Shown here: piece by piece, positions 60,251 through 64,000 of the stretch
Layout: each line of letters opens with the position of its first letter
Numbering within the stretch: the first letter of the stretch is position 1
Origin: Saxidomus purpurata
Lineage: Eukaryota; Mollusca; Bivalvia; Venerida; Veneridae
Assembly: GCA_022818135.1 (NCBI GenBank)
Contig: JAFMSR010000007.1
Span: forward strand, 5,225,224 to 5,289,223
DNA: 64,000 nucleotides
Reading direction: 5' to 3'
The notes under the pieces: model-generated
The model's database searches: none
What the model saw: only the letters and a program-made list of their open reading frames with translations
What the model was told of the DNA's origin: nothing
Program-made: the position numbers and the translations under genes

Positions 60251-61371
60251 CGCCATATTGCTGGAGTGTATAATGCTTCGGGAATAGAAAGAAAGAAAAA
60301 TCCACTTACCAGCACAGGGAGGGAGGGGCGGTTATCTTTTTACGATAGTTCTTTTCCATTTTAGACCCGGTGTAAATTATTTTGCACGGTTTTTGCCTCT
60401 GCTTCCTATTAACCGACCTGTGATTCAGTGAAATTGTGGGAGGAGCCATGGTTATAAATAGTTTTGTGTATAGTTCCTTGGTATCTAAAAATAGCAGTGT
60501 AAAATTAGCTCCGAAAATAATTAATGTTGTGGAAAAGGGTATTTAATTATAAATAGACAAACATATGGAAGTTACAAAGGGTTTGTATTATGCTAATTCT
60601 AATAAAACTTTATTTTTATAAATCAGTTTCATAAAAAAAAGGATAACAGCTAATACAGGGCACGGACCGGTATTACTGATTCGAAAACACTTTTACCGAA
60701 ACACCAAAAACAAATGAGATTACGGAAACAAGTCTTAATTCAATAGTTTTTTATGTTAAATCCTTTTTATTATTCTAAATGATAGAATTAATGTATTTGT
60801 TGAATAGTGTAATTTTAGAATGATAGGTTAGGTTTTAAGCAAATTAGTTCGATGTACTTAGTGTGTACTTTATGTTGTAACGATTATCTTAGACGGTATT
60901 AAACCCAAAATCATGCAATCACGGACCTATCACTGTGTATGGTCCGTTCTCTATGAAAAAAGTATTACTTTTTCTTTTTTGTATTTGAATAGTTCTAAAT
61001 TTTGCGATATTTTTTGTTCAGTTCTTTGAAGTTTAACACTTATCTGCATTTCCAGTTAAAACTCCATGGGAATGAAATAAAAACAACAGAAAATCTTTAA
61101 AATCTTTTTATTTCTATAATTAAGGATGTAAAAATAAATTTATAAGTGTTTGGTCGTGACAGGGTTATGATCTTTTATGTAGTAAAGGGTTCCTGATGTT
61201 ACCCCACTTTTATATGAAACTGCCCTAGGCCCATCTCCCACCTTGCTTCAAAATTCGTCTTGTTTATTATTAGTACTGTCATAGATCAGATCCTCCATCT
61301 AAAATTTAAAATTTAGACCAAAACATATACTTTTTGTATACTAAGAGAGAAGACTTTGAACCAAACTAATC
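60251..61371. other. AT-rich stretch, possibly insert within the arm remnant
   Basis: No gene seen. The inner-arm-like end near 61250 suggests this interval interrupts an older copy of the foldback arm. Confidence 0.4.
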
Positions 61372-64000
61372 TTTTTTTTTTTTTTTTAGATGATAATACA
61401 TGTACCTAATTATATCATTTAGCCTCGAATTTGTCATTCCCACTCCTGAATTTATTCAATCTTGCTTTGAAACAGTTAAGACTAGGCGCATTAACTATTT
61501 CTTTTGGTAGGTCATTCCAGGCATCCACTATTCTATTACTAAAGGAATGTTTTCTTAACTCAGTATTGGATCTTTTTTTAAATAATTTTTTATTATGTCC
61601 CCTTGTTTGTGTATTTAAGTTAAACTGAAACATGTTATTATTGATTTTATCTATTTTGTTTATAAATTTATACACTTGTATTAGATCTGTTCTGTCTCTT
61701 CTATATTCAAAAGTTGGAATTCCTAAATTTCTTAGTCTTTGAGAGTATGTAAGATTTGAATTTTGTTTAACCATTTTGGATGCTCTTCTTTGAACATTTT
61801 CCACTGCTATTTTGTCTTTTTTAAGCCTAGATGACCATACCGATGAACATATTCAAGGTGTGGTCTTACTAGAATTTTATAAAGGGTCAGAAACATATCC
61901 TTAGACATGAATGAGAATGATTTTGATATCAACCCTAAATTTCTATTAGCCAGTTTTATTTTTGTATAAATGTGCTTATCGAATTTCAGGTTTTTATCAA
62001 ATATTACTCCCACGTCTTTTTCTTCTGTTCAATTTTCAATTTTAGATATATTTCCAGAATTGTCTTTCATGAAATATTCAGTTCTAAATCCTCTCCCAAT
62101 AGTCATGTGTTTACACTTTTTTGTGTTGAACATTAATTGCCATTTGTTGCTCCAATCACATGCAGAAAAAATGTAATCTTGCAGTGAGTTTTCATCTTCA
62201 TCTGAGATTTTTTATTTGTATAATTTCGTATCATCCGTAAATAGTTTGATACTACTATTTATGGTGTTTGGCAAGTCATTTATGAAGATCAGAAAAAGTA
62301 CTGGGCCTAGAACACTTCCTTGAGGTACCCCACCAGTTACATCCGCCCAATTTGAATTTTGGCCATTTATGCAAACTCTTTGTTTTCTCTCTGTTAAAAT
62401 TTTTTCTATCCAACTATACATTTCCCCCCTTATGTTATAGGCCCAAATCTTTTTTAATAGCCTTTTATTTATTTTGGTCTAATGCACCAGTCCATTCATC
62501 TAGACACTCGAGTAACTGAGATGTACATGAAAAGCCTTTCCTAAATCCATATTGGTAGTTTGAAATTATGTGGTTGCTTTCTAGAAATTCCACAATTTTA
62601 TTTCTTATAATTTTTTCCATAAGCCTACAGCATATAGGAGTAAGGCTTATGGGTCTATAGTTTTCTGCTTTTATTCTAGAACCAGCTTTGTATATTGGAG
62701 TGACATTTGCACTTTTCCACTCAGTTGGTAATTTACCCGTTTCAAATGATTTCCTAAAAATGTTTGTAAGTGGCAATACTATTCCTTCACTACATTCTTT
62801 TATAATTCTGGGGTGAATATTATCTGGACCTTGTGATTTTGTTATATTAATCTCTGATATTACCTTTTTGACAAGATTTTCATTTATTTCTAGATCATCC
62901 AACATGTTGGTCATTTCTTTTTCCGTTACATTGGGGATGTTGCTTAAGTTTTCTTTTGTAAAGACAATTGTGAACTGGTTATTTAGTGTTTCCGCAATGA
63001 TTTTTTCTCATCAGTGCTGATGTCCCCATCTTGGGTTTCTATACAACTGACAGACATTTTAGTTTTAGTATTTTCTCTTATAAAGTTCCAGAATTTCTTA
63101 CTATCAATTTTTATATTTTCTGCTACTTTCTTCTCAAATTCATAACGTGACCTCCTAACATCAATTGAAGCTTTATTTCGGGCTTGTTTGTAATTTTCAA
63201 AAGTCAAGTGATTTTTGCAGTATTTGTATTTGGTCCATTTTTTCTTTTTTCTTTGATTGCATTTCTGGCAGTTACATTGATGTAGGGATTTTGTCGCCCA
63301 GGATCAGACTTATATAATGGTATATATTTTTCTCTTAATATGGTAATTTTCTTTAAGAACTGGTCCCACAACTCCAGGATCTCTACATCTCTGTAATCTT
63401 TCCAATCATAATTTATTTTTTTAGCTCATTGTTCATTTCAGGATAATTTCCTTTGTTGTAGTTGGGATTAGATTTAGCATTTTTTTTACTAAGATAGCAT
63501 GCATAGTCAAAATTTAACACTAAGTGGTCACTCTTGCCTAGTCCTGCATGAAATATTAGATTTTCCACCATGTTTTCCTCATTTGTAAAAACTAGGTCAA
63601 GTATTGAAGGTCTATTACCTTCTCTAATCCTTGTTGGACTTTTTACATGTTGGTATAAGAAAAAGTCCTTCATACCCTCTAAAAATACAGTATCAATGTG
63701 TCTTTCGTTTTGCAACGACATTTCATCTTCCAATTTGTATCCCTACAATTGAAATCCCCTACCATTAAAAAATGAGAATAATTTTTGGAACATATTGTGT
63801 TTAAGAGATCAAACAATTTGTGCACATTATTTACATCACTGTTTGGGCTCCTATATACATATCCTATAATCAACTTATCATTTTTACCTAATTTAATTTC
63901 ACACCAAATGGATTCTTCAAATTCTGTATTTACATATAATTGTGAGGATTTGAGTTCTTCTTTGATATAAATTGCAACTCCTCTGCCTTTATGACCACTA
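61372..64000 (-). mobile_element. degenerate CR1/Jockey-like LINE, 5' end beyond window
   Basis: Runs leftwards to a 16-nt poly(A) (61372-61387 as T). From the window edge, an endonuclease/phosphatase-type segment reads GRGVAIYIKEEL, IIGYVYRSPNSD and MVGDFNCRD. A one-base loss near 63734 shifts the frame to EDEMSLQNERHI, continuing to DLVFTNEE and KSDHLVLNFDY. The linker (62983-63207) precedes the reverse transcriptase: PDNIHPRIIKE, WKSANVTPIYK, NYRPISLTPICCRLMEKII and YGFRKGFSC (62465-62914), then GGVPQGSVLGPVLFLIFIND and FTDDTKLY (62212-62421). The catalytic DD pair survives, but the usual FADD alanine is threonine. The thumb segment is GVIFDKNLKFDKHI; the C-terminus ends KARLNKF. Several frameshifts make this copy non-functional. 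Confidence 0.9.

Overview
This is a 64 kb piece of an animal nuclear genome: AT-rich, gene-poor, with spliced genes, no bacterial-style gene packing, and a heavy load of interspersed and tandem repeats. A bivalve mollusc is the best guess. That rests on remembered resemblance of the repeats to bivalve genomic repeats: 'caagagctgtc' to 'gtcgagctaaa' units, 'gatggccctgtatcgctcacc' type units, and tandem cores containing 'caccaggtca' or 'ggtcactgtgacc'. No search was possible.

Protein-coding content, left to right. (1) The last two exons of a four-helix PMP22/claudin-like membrane protein, plus strand, 582-1249; its 5' part lies outside the window. (2) Two uninterrupted same-strand paralogues 9 kb apart (14555-16054, 499 aa; 25239-27260, 673 aa). 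Each has an N-terminal PTB/PID fold, a long proline-rich low-complexity middle and the same short C-terminal motif, so they look like a tandem pair of adaptor or scaffold proteins. (3) A minus-strand gene, 55204-49433, with two coding exons joined in phase and a predicted product of 1223 aa. It has two AT-hooks and a C-terminal Tantalus-like (PRR14-type) domain, so it is probably a nuclear chromatin protein. (4) A broken THAP zinc-finger fragment at 57252-57419, pointing away from gene 3. (5) A decayed CR1/Jockey-like LINE on the minus strand from 61372 past the end of the window, plus older LINE scraps at 57842-58340.

The rest is mobile and repetitive DNA. The most striking item is a 4.9 kb foldback element (7563-12427). 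It has about 850 bp near-identical inverted arms and a 3.2 kb core filled with smaller hairpins and MITE-like inserts. A diverged copy of its arm lies at 59687-60250; there the terminal 24-nt hairpin has changed sequence but kept its pairing. A second foldback (58329-59312) is built from a 21-bp minisatellite arranged as two inverted arms, and many of its units are themselves palindromes. Between 36 and 49 kb there are several repeats with conserved, often hairpin-forming ends around tandem cores, an architecture like the pearl/Helentron-associated elements described in bivalves. The long stretches at 1.2-3 kb, 12.4-14.5 kb, 16-22 kb, 27.3-28.5 kb and 30-36.5 kb show no convincing gene.

The genes do not form an obvious functional unit. 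The only clear relationship is the tandem PTB pair. No autonomous transposase was found for the DNA-type elements, so they are probably non-autonomous.
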